Positions 50,961 through 62,744 of a DNA stretch of 64,000 nt are shown here, in pieces. Position 1 is the stretch's first letter; each line of letters starts with the position of its first letter. Source of the stretch: Pyronema omphalodes. Taxonomy: Eukaryota > Ascomycota > Pezizomycetes > Pezizales > Pyronemataceae. Location: NCBI GenBank assembly GCA_024516155.1, contig JAJJXM010000065.1, positions 248,001-312,000 of the forward strand. The letters run 5' to 3'. The notes below the pieces were generated by a model. That model was not told where the DNA came from, ran no database searches, and saw only the letters and a list, made by a program, of their open reading frames with translations. A program made the position numbers and the translations under genes.

Positions 50961-51664
50961 GGTGAATTTTGTTGAAACGAAGCGCAGGAGAAAATAACGC
51001 ACGGACTACTGTATGGGCGATGAGTAGGCGTTTTAAGCGTGATGAGGACGAGTTTGAAAGGCGCGTTTCGGCGGGTTCGCGTGGTTGAAATGAGTGACTG
51101 TGTGCGATTGAGTTGGGTTGAACTCGCGGTGGCTTCGCGGTTGGACTTGGAGGTTGGGGAACGAGGTTACTATCGTGTGCTGCCCGTTGGTGTCGTTTCG
51201 GGGTTTACTGGGTCGGGGATGTTGATTATGGGAGGTTTCCATGACAACAAACGAGATGATAACACAAAAATGTCCAAAAATGATTACACCAACGCCCAGC
51301 AAGGAAATCGACGAAATTCAGAAGAATAAGACGAATTGGGAATTTAGCTATATTGAAGGGCATCGTCATTTTTTTTTCTGCGATGAGTATGTAGAAATGG
51401 CGAATAAGAAGTCCCGGACCGAGAGAGTTGTCTAGTTCCAAAAAAGGGGAGAGGGGGAGATACAGGCAGCTACCCCACGTATATGCAAACAAAGTATAAT
51501 CCCGTAAAACAGCACAATGCCGTGATCTTTTGGAGTCTACAGTTTGAAGAATTTCATTGTGATTGGGTAGGACTGGCTATTATAAAACCCCGTGTACTCC
51601 CACCATCTCAGATCAACTCAAACCACATCTCACTCAACAAAGAAAAACATAGCAATCCATCACC
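50961..51664. promoter_or_regulatory. Divergent upstream region of cyk3 and the AIG2-like gene
   Basis: The 704 bp between start codons at 50960 (minus) and 51665 (plus) hold both promoters. The last 60 bases before 51665 are rich in CA and pyrimidines, with a CATCTCACTCAAC-like leader. A TATAAAA lies near 51580, about 85 bp upstream of the AIG2-like start. The plus-strand frame 51039-51329 has no homology I recognise. Confidence 0.5.
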
Positions 51665-52392
51665 ATGGCTTACGGACCAGTACCAAACGATGAGAATAAC
51701 GCAGCATTTTTTTATGGCAAGTATTTTAAAGTCATATTGTAAGACATAGCTGACTTTGAAATATGTAGGAACCCTGATGGCTCCAGAAGTCCTCTATCGC
51801 GTCATCTATGGAACCAACACTCCTGAGAAGTGGCAGAAAGCAAACCTCAAGATTGTTCCCGCGATTCTCCACGGGTACTGCCGTCATCAAGTTCAGTACG
51901 CTGATTACCCCGGTATCATCGCCGAGAATGGAAAGTCCGTCAAGGGAACCTATGTGACGGGACTCAACGGACAAGATGTCCGTCGCCTCGATCTATTCGA
52001 GGGTAGTGAATACGAGCGTATTATCGTCACCGCAAACCTTATCAATAGCGATGGAACCGATGGCAAGCAAGTTCAAGCCCATTCTTATATCTACAAAAAT
52101 GAGGCTGGATTGGTCAAACAAGAATGGAACTTTGATGAATTCGTTAGAGATAAAATGCATCGCTGGACTGGCAGTTGTTATGAAGAGTACCAAGGTTCGA
52201 CCCCACAGACCTCCAATACTCCCCCCCCATTCTGCTTGGATTACTTGGAATACTGACTGTGACACAGACTCAGATAGGCTGTCTGATTATGAGGAAGGAG
52301 TGGATCCAACTGGTGGTCGTAGGAACTTTGGCCATACCTCAACCGACTCTTCCAATGACGTCGTTGAGGAGGAGCTGAAAGCGGCAGTTTGA
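51665..52392 (+). CDS. AIG2-like gamma-glutamylcyclotransferase-fold protein
   Basis: Three exons: 51665-51716, 51769-52194 and 52268-52392 (200 aa). The conserved opening FFYGTLMAPEVLYRVI is split by an intron whose donor is GC, not GT (G|GCAAGT), a known minor class; splicing here restores YGTLM exactly. The fold signature continues with AILHGYCRHQV, and RLDLFEG contains Glu95, the expected catalytic acid of gamma-glutamylcyclotransferases. The last exon gives the DPTGGR motif seen near the end of fungal AIG2-like proteins. Reading through the second intron would instead end at 52256. The substrate (gamma-glutamyl peptide or amine) is not predictable from sequence. It is divergent from cyk3. 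Confidence 0.9.
51717..51768 (+). other. GC-AG intron
   Basis: The 52-nt intron begins GCAAGT and ends ATGTAG. The remaining donor positions (G before, AAGT after) are perfect consensus, as is typical of GC introns. A branch-like GCTGACT lies about 18 nt before the acceptor. Confidence 0.85.
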
Positions 52393-53165
52393 AGTTACTT
52401 TATTAGATTACTATGGAGAAATAGATCCTTTTATGTCTGCATTGCATGCCTGTTGGAGTAGGTGCCTTTTATATACCGAAAAGATTTTATTTCCAGTTTG
52501 TTTTCCTCAGGATTGGCTTTGGTACATCTACAGAGTCTGGTGGATCCTATGTTGCTACTCCAATGAAAAGACATAACCATGCTGATTGAGCTGTTTGTCG
52601 CTTCAGCTTCAACAACCACCTTTTCGTTTCACAATCAACAAAACAGCTATGTTTCAGCAAAGAGAACTGAAAACAAACCGTTTTTGAAGTGCTAAAGGCG
52701 TTTATATCAAATCTGGATAACATAGCTGTTAAATTAAAGTTTGAATCAAACAACTGTCAAATTAAAATTGAGACAACAATGTAACTATCATATTTAAATC
52801 CGGCTACCATAACTGTTACACTCAGATCTGAATAACATAACCATCAATTCTACATCTCATTATCCCCCAACTTAATTCCATCCCGATCAAACGAATCCCC
52901 CAAAATCGTCGCATTCACCTGTCACCACTAGTGCCAAGCTGTTACGCGCTTGCAGGAATGCCCATAAGCTTACCCCTGCCCAACTGGCGACGTCAACCAG
53001 TTGCTGCACCAACCGCTGCTGAACTCCTCGCCTGTCTCTCGCTCGGTCTGCAGTTGCACGTCCACCCCACCTATTTCTTCCCCGCGTCACCGCCGCCGCC
53101 GCCGCGCACAAAGATCCGTAAATTCGCTCCGATTGCGAAATAGTTCCCTCTGATTCAACTTCAGA
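52393..53165. other. Intergenic upstream of the HID1-like gene
   Basis: 3' region of the AIG2-like gene, then about 300 bp of degenerate repeats of roughly 35 nt built on AATCTGGATAACATAACTGT (about 52690-52850), then a C-rich leader with CCGCCGCCGCCG (about 53091-53105). No gene is seen. Confidence 0.6.
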
Positions 53166-56100
53166 ATGGGCGCAGGCGACTCTAAGCTCTCCTTCAAAAA
53201 AGGCGTCTTCCGCTTAGCGGAGGACACGGTACGTTTGACACACAGAGCTTACTTTCATTCCGTACATAGCTGTTTCTAACTTCCAAATAGGATATTCCGG
53301 CTACTGACCCTTATTGGCTCTCCTTCTGGGAGCTCCCGGAAACTGCTGATGATGTCTTTACTTTATTCTCCGCCGCAGATATTCGTAGAACTCGTGATAC
53401 TCATTTGGAGAACTTGGAAACTTTAATTCTCGCTATCATAAGCCGATTAATCGCCTTACGAAACCACCCCGCTTTCCCGGACCCGGAACAAGCGCCCGAA
53501 CGAGATGCGCTGAACTGCATAAGAATCTTAACTAGGCTTATGCCTTTCATCTACGAATCAGAGCAGCTGGAAAATTGGGAAGCAAAGTTCTTTTGGGGTT
53601 CAAGAAGGAGGAGGGTACAGAAGACTACTGGGAGTGAAGTGATTTTTGATGAATCAAATCCCGAACAGGAGGAGGAAGCGGAGTTTGAGGATGCTCCACC
53701 ACTTATGGAGGAGCTACTGGATTGTTTGGTGGATTTGCTATTCTTCCAGGGATTTACACTGCCACCGGTACAGGGGACCAAGGGCGGGAATAATAATAAG
53801 GTGTCGTATGCAATTTGGCAAAGGTAGGTTGGCCGGAGGTACCACGGAGCTTCGAGAAGGACTTGGGCTGACGGATACAGTGGTGTGGGATGTAATTCGC
53901 CAGTTGGAACTACAAGAGAAGGAGAAAACAACAAGATTGAAATTCTAAGGCTGCTATTGGCAATTACGAGCAAGGCCATGTATATGCCTGCCAGCGTACT
54001 ACCGGTTAAGGGAGTGAGGGTATTGACCTATCTTGTTACAAACCCAGACAAGCGTTCGGTATTGTCGGTTTTATGTTCATTACTCAACACTACACTCAAG
54101 TATAACCCGGCATCATGGCGAGTTCCCTATGATCATGTAGTCTTTACAGATCCCCGGCAGGTATTGGTTACATACAGTATTCAATTCCTCTTGGTTCTTC
54201 TCTTATATCCAGTTCCTGAGGCTTCAGCTGGTCCGATCATGAAAAATAATTACCGCCATTATCTAGGACGTCTACATCGAACTCAGGATTTCCAATTCTG
54301 TGTAGATGGAATGACAAGGATATTGAACCAACCGGTACGACGTACGTATGGCGAAAGCTTTTCGCGCGCTAACATGTGGCAGATACAAGCTACTACTTCA
54401 TATCTGCCGGGGAGTCAAAAGTCGTTGAAATGGGCGCCGGAAATGATGATGCTGTTTTGGGAGGCTTTGCAATGCAATAAGAGATTTAGAAGCTTCATTA
54501 TCGATACGGATAGGGTGCATGATTTTGTCATCTTGATCATGTACTACGCTTTGGAGTACAGACTGGATCAGTCAAAGAGTGGTGTCGTCAGGATGTGTGT
54601 TTTCGTCCTCCAGACGCTATCGACGGAACCGAAATTCGGAAAGAGCTTAAACAAGCGCTTTGAAGGACAAAACAGCCTTCCGGCGAGTGTTCGAATTGCT
54701 TCTTTTAGCGGAACCTACGCAGACTACCTCATCATCGTATGTTTCAGAAGTCTTGAAATTAGTATCCTTCAACTGACCGAAATAGTCCATCTACACCCTT
54801 ATTACAACCAGCAAAGGCAAGCTTTCTGCAGTGTATCCGGCACTCTTGGCTATCGTTGCCAACATCGCTCCGCACATCCTCAACCTCTCCTCCGCCGCCA
54901 GTACAAAGCTCATCCAGCTTTATGCTTCCATGTCGGCACCTACCTTCTTGCTAGCAAATGAAACCAACCACACCCTTCTGCACTCTTTGTTGGAGTCGAT
55001 GAATGCGATTATTGAGCACCAATACTCTGGTATGCTCCCTTTAACCCGCCTTAAACGACAATTGATGATATTCTAACCGTGATAGCCAACTCCAACTTCA
55101 TTTATGCTCTTCTGCGTTCTCACAAACGGTTCGAAGCTCTGCGTACATTCACCCTTGAAGCTGGTCAGGAGGCTTTGGACCGGGAAAACATGGTCCGCAA
55201 AGACCGGGGCGAGCCTGGCGTCATCGAATCCCCCAAAGTTTCCTTCTCAATGAGTGAAATGCAGCGTCCTCGACGTCCACCGACTATGTCTGGTCCAGGA
55301 ACCCCGGTGACTCCACACAACCCTAGTGCTCCCGACGCTTTTGAAATTGGTGATGATTCCGATGAGGAGGATGAAGACGAAGGAGCTGCTGCATCTTCGG
55401 CTTCTCCTCGAGTTCAGCAGTCATCACCTCCAGCAGCGGAGGATCCAAGGAGCCCAACTGACACAACTGATACAACCCCTCTGGGAACTGCAGCAGCTAC
55501 ACCGGAAACTTCACAGTCCCCATCTGTTACAGGCGAGGGAGATCCAGAGGATGCTGTCCCATTGCAGCTAAGAGGGATGTCAGAGAAAGCACGCGGGAAG
55601 CTACCAGAGGGTGCATTCCAGCGTCAAGGCTCCACGACAAGTCTTGCAAGCCACATGTCCGGCACCGCAACGCCAACCGGCTTTGGATTTTCACCATCAC
55701 AAGGCTGGGTATGTATCCTTTCTTCCCTATTTCTGTCTTGATTTATACATGGCTAATATACATATCTATATATAGATTGATTCCTGGCTTCCACTCCTCC
55801 CCCTCCACACCATCTTAACAGTAATCCAGCAGCTCTCCCCACACCTAAACTCGATCATCACGCCACCCACCCGACCCCCAGTCTCCACCCCCACCTCCCC
55901 CACCAGCGCTCCACCCCCTTCCGAGCCCCCCCTCCTCGAAAAACTCCGCCACCTAACTCTCCACGGCATCGAGCCGCTGCCCATCAAAACTCACATGTTC
56001 AACTGGTCACCTCTCGCGCTGGGCTGGTACGAATCCCTCCTCTGGGGCTTCATCTTCGTTTCCGAGCGCGGAGTATCGAAAGGTAGCGGCACTGTAGGCG

Positions 56101-56568
56101 TGTGGAACGGCACGAATATCAAGTTATTTAAACTGCAGGAAATGCAGCGGGAGGGACCTAGTTTACGGGCACCCGGAGGGGCCGTGGAAGCGGTTGGTTT
56201 GGGACTGGTGGAAAGATTGGGACAGGTCGGTGAGAGGGTTGTGCAGGGGGTTCAGGAGAGACGGGGGAGCTTGCAGGTTAATAGTGGTAGGAGGGATAGT
56301 TTGCAGGGGGCGCCTAGGGAGGGACCGCAGGTTAGGGATTTTATTGGAACCGGGAGAGATGCGCCGAGGAGGGATAGTGTGCAGAGTTTTATGGGGAGAC
56401 AGGATAGGGAGGAGGAGAGGTATTTATTTATTTATTTATTTGTCATACACGCTTGCAACCGTAAGGTTATGGCGGGTACTACTTTAAGGTACAATGCTGA
56501 CCATCGGGAGTGACTCCGATGGCCACTGGGTACGCCCCAGAGCGGTCTATCTAAGTTTCTGGCAGTAG
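53166..56568 (+). CDS. HID1/Dymeclin-family protein (Ecm30-like)
   Basis: Eight exons: 53166-53228, 53291-53823, 53881-54334, 54383-54736, 54786-55029, 55086-55708, 55776-56419 and 56511-56568 (990 aa). The start MGAGDSKLSFKKGVFRL resembles animal HID1 and has an N-myristoylation signal (Gly2, Ser6). Conserved stretches include DPYWLSFWE, PGSQKSLKWAPEMMMLFWEA and FRSFIIDTDRVHDFV. HID1 proteins are peripheral Golgi/TGN membrane proteins in secretory sorting. The 48-nt intron 54335-54382 is stop-free and in frame; removing it restores the conserved NQPIQATTSYLPGSQ. The last intron (56420-56510) replaces a low-complexity read-through tail with a plausible C-terminus ending RPRAVYLSFWQ. The middle (about 600-700) is a Ser/Pro/Glu linker. 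A LINE lies convergent downstream. Confidence 0.9.
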
Positions 56569-56922
56569 TCGCCTCTGTCTTTCTGTCTGTGTCTGTCCAT
56601 CTCGTCACTGTGTCCGTGAGCCCTGTTTGCTCTAGTATCTTTCCTCCACCCTTCCCCAGTTTCTACCGCCTGAAACTCTGATAATAATAAGAAAAGTAAA
56701 GGAAAACAAAGGAAATGAGAAAATACAGAAACACACCCATCCCCGGCTCCTTGACTTTCCCATCTCTCCTCTCCCTTTTCGTCATTCGTGATACAAAGGA
56801 AAACATAATGTAAAAGAAAAGTCAGAAAATGTAGCATATCCTCCCTTCTTCGAATCCATCTTTGTCCTATCCTATCGACAGTTTGCTTCTGGTTTAAATA
56901 CATTCTGGTGTTTTTTCTTCTT

Positions 56923-56923
<1 letters not shown>
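56569..56923. other. HID1 3' region next to the LINE
   Basis: Pyrimidine-rich, then A-rich DNA, probably the HID1 3' UTR and the target site of the LINE. No gene is seen. Confidence 0.6.

Positions 56924-56972
<49 letters not shown>
56924..56972 (-). repeat. LINE poly(A) tail
   Basis: An uninterrupted run of 49 T on the plus strand is the 3' poly(A) of the minus-strand LINE. Its first two A residues are also the last two bases of the ORF2 stop codon (TAA at 56973-56971), leaving no 3' UTR. Confidence 0.95.
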
Positions 56973-56975
<3 letters not shown>

Positions 56976-59900
56976 TGTGTTCTTCATCGGGGTCAGTTAA
57001 CGTACCCCAATCTGCCATTGTGAATCTGTGTTCTGGTGAGTGTCTCTCCGCTGCAGGGGTACTTAACTGTGTGTGTGCCCATTCCGCAGTTGCGAGCTTC
57101 GTTTCAGAGATAATAGTGGTCAGGGCTTGAATTCCGTGTGGCGTGTGGAGGATCATCTTAAGTTGTAGTTGTCGGTGCCGTGGTAGTTTAAGTTGGTGGC
57201 GGAGGTTAATACGGTGGGAGGTAAATATGGGGCAGGCCAGGATCAGGTGGCGTGGGGTTTGAGGTGGGTGGAGGGGGCATGTGCATGAGCGGGAAGGGTA
57301 TTGTTCGGAGGGGGGGTGTGCCAGGCTGTTGAGAAAGTAACCATGTCCTGTTCGGAGGCCCAGTATCGCTGTGGATATCTTTCGGGGCACTGATGTGTAC
57401 GCTTCATCAAGCTTCCGCTTGAATGGTGCATCGTATGTCTTTGGGCGGGTGGAGGAGGTGTACCAGGTGACCCAATCATGGATGTGAGCTTCATGGATGC
57501 GGCGTCGCAGCCATGACGAGGAGATTGTCGAGTTCGGTAGGGGGTTTCTGTCAGTTGCCAATTTTGCCAGGCGATCTGCTTCATCGTTGCCTGCAATGTC
57601 GGTGTGGCCTGGTACCCAGTGAAGGTGCACTGTGGAGTTGGTTCGTGTGAGGAGGGTTTGACAGGTGTGGTGGATGATGCCGGCAGTTTCCCGTCCTGGG
57701 CCTGGCGAGAGGTGCGAAGAGCGGATGATGGCTGCCTGGTTGTCGGTGAAGATGTGTATCTGGCGGTTGTGGAGGTGGAGGCGTCGCAGGTGTGTAGCGC
57801 AGGAGAGTAGGCTCTCTGAGATGGCTTGTAGTTCAGCGTCAAAGACTTCGTTTGTGTTGGTCATGGGAATGAGGGCTTGTATTTGTTTGTCGAGGCCGTA
57901 GGGGATGAAGAAGCTAGCCCCGGTCTTGTCGTTGAGTTGGGAGCCATCAGTGTATACCACGATTGCATTGGGTGTTGTTTTGAGGGAGTGTAGGAGTGCA
58001 AGGTGTTCAGTAGCTGCGTCCTCCTTTTCGCTCGTGGAGATGGTTGTTGTCAGGGGGGGTGGTTTCCATACCGAGGGATCCGGTTGGGCCGTGTTCTCAA
58101 CTGTGCTGGTGGGGGATAGCCATGGTCTCATCAGAGTGAGGATGCTTGTGAGACGGGACTGGGGGCGTGTGTGACCGTGCCAGTCACAGTCATACTCTGT
58201 GGGGGACATGATGGCGTTCTCAAAGTGGCCTGGGGTGGGGTAGGAGGAGGGGCAGCGGGAAATGACGGGGTGGGTAGGGGGCAGGGAGAGGAGTCTGAGG
58301 GCATATTTTCGTTTCTTGTGGGTGAGTCTGATCTTAACGGGTGGGAGGGCCGCCTCGTTGTGCAGGGCCATGATTGGAGTGGATGTGAAGGCGTTAAGGA
58401 TCTTTCGTAGGGCGGTGTTCTGTTGTCGTTGTAGTTTGGATTCCAGCGTTTTCTGATTTGACCACCATATCTCTGAACCGAAGTCGGACCTGGACTGGAC
58501 ACATGCACGGTAAAGTGTTCTTGTAGCGGAGGGGGACAGACCAGTTTCATATCGCACAAGGCTTCTTAGGGCGTTAAAGGACCTGGATGCGGCTGTTAGT
58601 CTAGTATTTACATGGTGAACAAAGGAAAGTTTTCTATCAAAGTGGATACCAATCCACCGGACCACATCTTTCTTTCCGCCTTTCGTGCCTGGTTGGACTA
58701 TTGTGCCATTGGGAAGTCTGACGCATGTTTGAGGGGTGGTGTCGTCTTTTTGTGATCTGTGGAAATGGAGAAGTTCTGACTTGGAGTCGTCGAATGCCAC
58801 TGCGTTGTTGTGGGCCCATTCAAAGGCGGTTTCTGCGGCCCTCTCAAGGGCCCTTGAGTTGGATTCTCTAGATGTACCCTGTGTGACTAGAGCGACGTCG
58901 TCGATGTAGCTGGGTGTCCAGATGCTGGGGTGGATAGATGATAGACTGTCAAAGAGCGGTCGTAGGTAGAGGAGGAACAGGATTGGTGAGGCGGGTGATC
59001 CCTGGGGGATACCGGTTCTGGTAGCTCGTTGTCCGTCGGTGTGTCCGTCGAATGACAAGGCCGTGGTCCTGTCCTGGAGGAAGGAGGCGCACCAAGATAC
59101 CGTAGGAAGTGGGCATCCCAGAGATGTCATTGTAGCGAGGAGGCGTGTGGCGGATACATTGTCGAATGCGCCTCTGACGTCGAGGAAGAGGGCGGAGGTT
59201 ATGAGTTTGTTTTTGTGCCCAACTTCAATGTCGTGTGTCAGGGCCATTGCTGCGTCGATGGCTGATCGCTTGGGTCGTCCTCCAATTTGATCTCTGTGGA
59301 GGATGTGGTGTGTTTCTGCTAGTTGTCCTAGACGTGTCGCCATTAGCTTTTCTAAAATCTTTCCCATGCAGTTTAGCAGCGCGATCGGGCGATAGGCCTT
59401 CACAGAGCTGTAGTCAGGTTTGTTTGGCTTCGGTATCACCACTGTAGTAGCCTGTCTCCAGCAGCGTGGTTGATATCCCACTCTGCCCAGGGTTGCGTAT
59501 AGAAGGTGGAAATCTTCCGGGATGGTGGTGTAGGCTTGTCGTAGGCACAGGAATGGGATCCCATCCGGGCCAGGGGCCTTCTTCGGTGCTGAGGTGAAGA
59601 TGGCTGATTTGACTTCGGTTTCCGAGAATGTGTTCCATTCGATTGGGGGTTTATTGTTGTGGTGGGGTTGAGGAGGGGCGTCTGGTGGGGGGGGGAACAG
59701 GGCCTGAAAGGCTTGAACTTTTCCGGCGAAGTCTGTGCGGAGAGCATTGGGTTGGGTAGTTGTGTCAGTGATTGGTGGGGTGAGCTGAGCGCGGCGAGGG
59801 TTAGTATAGCGGAAGGCAGCCCATATGTCCGCTCCTTTGGCTTGAGACAGGTACTCCTTCCATAGGCTGTCTTTTGCATGTCGGACTGCCCGGAAGTGGT

Positions 59901-60963
59901 GGTTGCGTTTGCTTTTGAAGTGGGCGTGGTCATCTGGGTTCCTTGTGCGCTTCCAGACCCTTTGAGCCTGGTTCATTTCTTTCCTAGTGGTTGTGAGATT
60001 GTCAGTCCACCAGCGTTTAGATCTGGGGGAATGTTCGATGGCTGGAGTAGATTGTTCGGCTGCCGTGGCTATGGTTTGTTGAAGGGAGGCGGCCCATTCG
60101 TCCAGGTTATTGGTAGTAGGATTCCCTTGTAGGTGTGACCACCGGGGTCGAAGGGAAGATGCGAGTCGTGTGAGGATGGTAGCAAATTCATCCCAGTTGG
60201 TCTTTTTCCAGTTCAGTCGTGGTTTGGGGTTGGAGAGCTCAACATCTGGGTGTTGCGACTGTATTTGGAACCGGATGACCTCATGGTCTGAACCTGTTGC
60301 CGCTTCCTCATCGACTGCCCAGTTCTGTACTTCATTCGCCATGGAGGGTGTAGAGAGTGTCAGGTCCAGGACGGAGGATCCCCGGCCATTGCGGTAGTGG
60401 TATGTTGGTGTGTCTGGTGTGTTAGCTAGGTGCCAGCCGGCTTCTTCAATCAGGTATACCAGCTCGTCCGCGCGTGTCATCCGTGTGAGATGAGAGTTCC
60501 ACAGTGTATGATGGGCATTCATATCACCTGTCAGGACGCAGCGGTGGGGTAGGGTAAGTGGGGTAAATGAGCGTGGGAGGGTGTATTGTTTGGATTCTTG
60601 TTCCCATTCGTTGTAAATGTTCAGTAGGTAAAAGGTGGGGATAAGGGGGGTGTGTATTTCAAGGATCTGGAGATCCGGGTCCGCACAGATGTCAGGACGT
60701 GGAGTAACATGTAGGTGAGGGTTTAGTCTCGAAATGTACGCCATCGTCCTGACAACTGTCCGATTGTTTGCTGGGGGTATAAGGAGAAGGAAATCTGGGT
60801 GTGTTGTGGCATATATGGGATTTCTGATATCAGCTTCCTGTATCAGAATGATGTCTGCGGTCCTGCCAGCAGAGTTCAGAAGGGAGTTAAGGGCTATGGT
60901 GCTTCTATTAATGTTGTGGGATATTATTCGTAGGGTTGCCGCGGAAGAGTTGTAATTACTCAT
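56971..60963 (-). CDS. LINE ORF2: APE endonuclease, reverse transcriptase, RNase H
   Basis: Intact 1,330-aa polyprotein. Residues 1-230 form the endonuclease/exonuclease/phosphatase domain (HNIN at 16-19, Glu43, TGDMNAHH near 145, GSDH near 222), which nicks target DNA. The reverse transcriptase (about 440-750) has KAPGPDGIPF, the GIPQGSPASPILF block and the catalytic YIDD box (Tyr686, Asp688, Asp689). RNase H (about 1000-1130) has YTDGS (Asp1006), FDAELQAI, FTDNQAA and VPGHTDIAGNDEAD. A Cys/His cluster follows (CTCPLHPPQTPRHLILAC). All catalytic residues are present. The start codon overlaps the ORF1 stop in ATGAGTAA. The gene is richer in GC and C-ending codons than its flanks. Confidence 0.95.
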
Positions 60964-62744
60964 CGGTGGTCATATTAGTGTCAGAGGGTAGGTCAGAGGG
61001 TTTGTGGGCGGTTTTTGTTCTTTGCCAGACAGTTCTTATGACTTCCAGGCGGGAGGGGCATTTGGGGTGGAATGCAGGGTGGGCTGTGTCATCTTGATTG
61101 GCATCAGTGCAGTTTCTGCATTTAACACTGACATGGGGGCATAGCCGTCCAGTCTTGGTCGGACATTCAGCACATTGATGCAGGTCAGTGGAATGTGGGC
61201 CGGCACAAAGGGCGCAAGTGGGGTGGGAAATGGAGGGGCAGACCGCGTGGTGGTGTCCAAAGTTAAGGCAGCGACGGCATTGGTCGGTGGGGCGAGCTGA
61301 GTGATACTCAGTAACCTTCCTCTGCTCATAGCGTACAATAACTTTGGTTCTCTTGAGCCGTTGCGCGTCTTCATTGGTCTTAAGGGCGATCATAACACTT
61401 GATGCTGTCTTGCCAACGCGTTTGTCAGGGTGGGTTATGTATCGGGGGGGTTGGGCGAGTTGGATATCATGGTTGCGCTCAATCTCAGATTGGAGAGCTT
61501 GCATGCCATCAGGGTTATCAGGGTAGGAGTCAAGTGGAATGCTGTGTACCGTAAGTTTGAACCACTTTTCGGCAACGCGGGGTGCAAGCAGGGTGTAGTG
61601 GATTGACTGGGCAGCCTCCTGGAGGGTGTTGAGGTGGGCAGTAACTTCTTCAGTAGTGGTTTTGGGGGAGAACGTAAGGGTGAGGTTTCCAAGCTGGTTG
61701 CGGCGCACCGTAACAACAGACATGTGGTCAGGGGCATCTGCCTCCCGGAGTGCACGGTTGGTAGCAGTACCGAGGTGGGCATTGACATCATGTGTGAGTT
61801 TTTCTGGGTCTGGGCAGGGGATGGAAACAGTAACAGGGCGGGGGACGGCAGGTTTTGGTGATGGCTTTTTGGGTTGAGAGGGGGTCTTGGACTTCTGGGT
61901 GGCGACAGTCTGGGTAACAGAGCTGAAGAGCTTTCTGGGGATATTTGGTTCTGTCCAGGCAGCAGTTCCTTGGGGGACGGGGAAGGGGATAGCGGGGGGG
62001 GGCGGCGATATTGTGTTTAGCTAGTGCTTCTTCAGCAGCGAAACAACGGGTCTTCCAGTAGGTGACCAGATCGTCGGTTTGGGCAGGAGGCAGGGGGTCG
62101 GTGTCAGGGGCGGGGTCGGCAGAGTCAGGAATATCATGGGAGGGCAGGAGCTTGCGGAGCATTTCTTCGATCTTGCGTAGTGTTGCTCTATCGCGGTCCA
62201 TGATGCTGAATGCTTTATTGAGGCGTTGGGTGGTACGGTGGTCGTTGAGGCGTGCAGCATCAGCGTGTGCGGTTACTGTGGCCATAACTCGGTCGATTGC
62301 TGTGAGGTCTGCGATGCTGGTGTGTTGGGGGACCGCTGTTTCATTGCCGAGTGTGCGCAAGGAGGCCTGGATGCCGTGTTCGTAGACGAGAGGAGTTTCA
62401 GTTGAAGTGGTGGTGGACGGTGCAGAGCGTTTTGCCGGAAGGGTTGGGAAGTCTTGGATGTTGCGTACGTGGATTGTGTGTCCAGTTCTGGGTGCAGTTG
62501 GGGCAGGCGGTTGGTGTTGAGGGGTGGGTTGCGGCGGGGTGGAGGGGCGGCGAGCTGGGGTTGGTGTAGGCGACGCGGTTTCTTCGTCACTGACGTCAGT
62601 GTCGGTGTCGAGGTTCATGTCGTCAAGTGTGGTTGCTTGGGAGTGCGGCTCTGCGCTAGCGTGTTGGCTCGCGCTAAGGCTCGGCGTGCTGATTTTGTCG
62701 GGGGGAAGAGGTTTTTTGCGGGGGGCAGCAGAGCGTGGGGCCAT
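60956..62744 (-). pseudogene. LINE ORF1 (nucleic-acid-binding), frameshifted
   Basis: Two overlapping parts form one ORF1. The first runs from 62744 (MAPRSAAPRKKPLPPDK) with a Pro/Thr-rich N-terminus and a helical segment, and loses frame at a homopolymer of nine G on the plus strand (61994-62002). The frame one base over continues without interruption to the TAA at 60956. The second part carries the zinc knuckles: CRRCLNFGHHHAVC, then CALCAGPHSTDLHQC, then a further Cys cluster (CRNC). Such proteins coat LINE RNA and help form the RNP. A single-base gain in the run explains the break; sequencing error or slippage at translation are alternatives. Without a complete ORF1 this copy may not be able to move by itself. 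Confidence 0.85.

Noticed and set aside
56408..56513. HID1 C-terminus read straight through to 56513
   Set aside because: The read-through tail comes from TATT repeats; an intron 56420-56510 with a GCTGACC branch gives a better, phase-consistent C-terminus.
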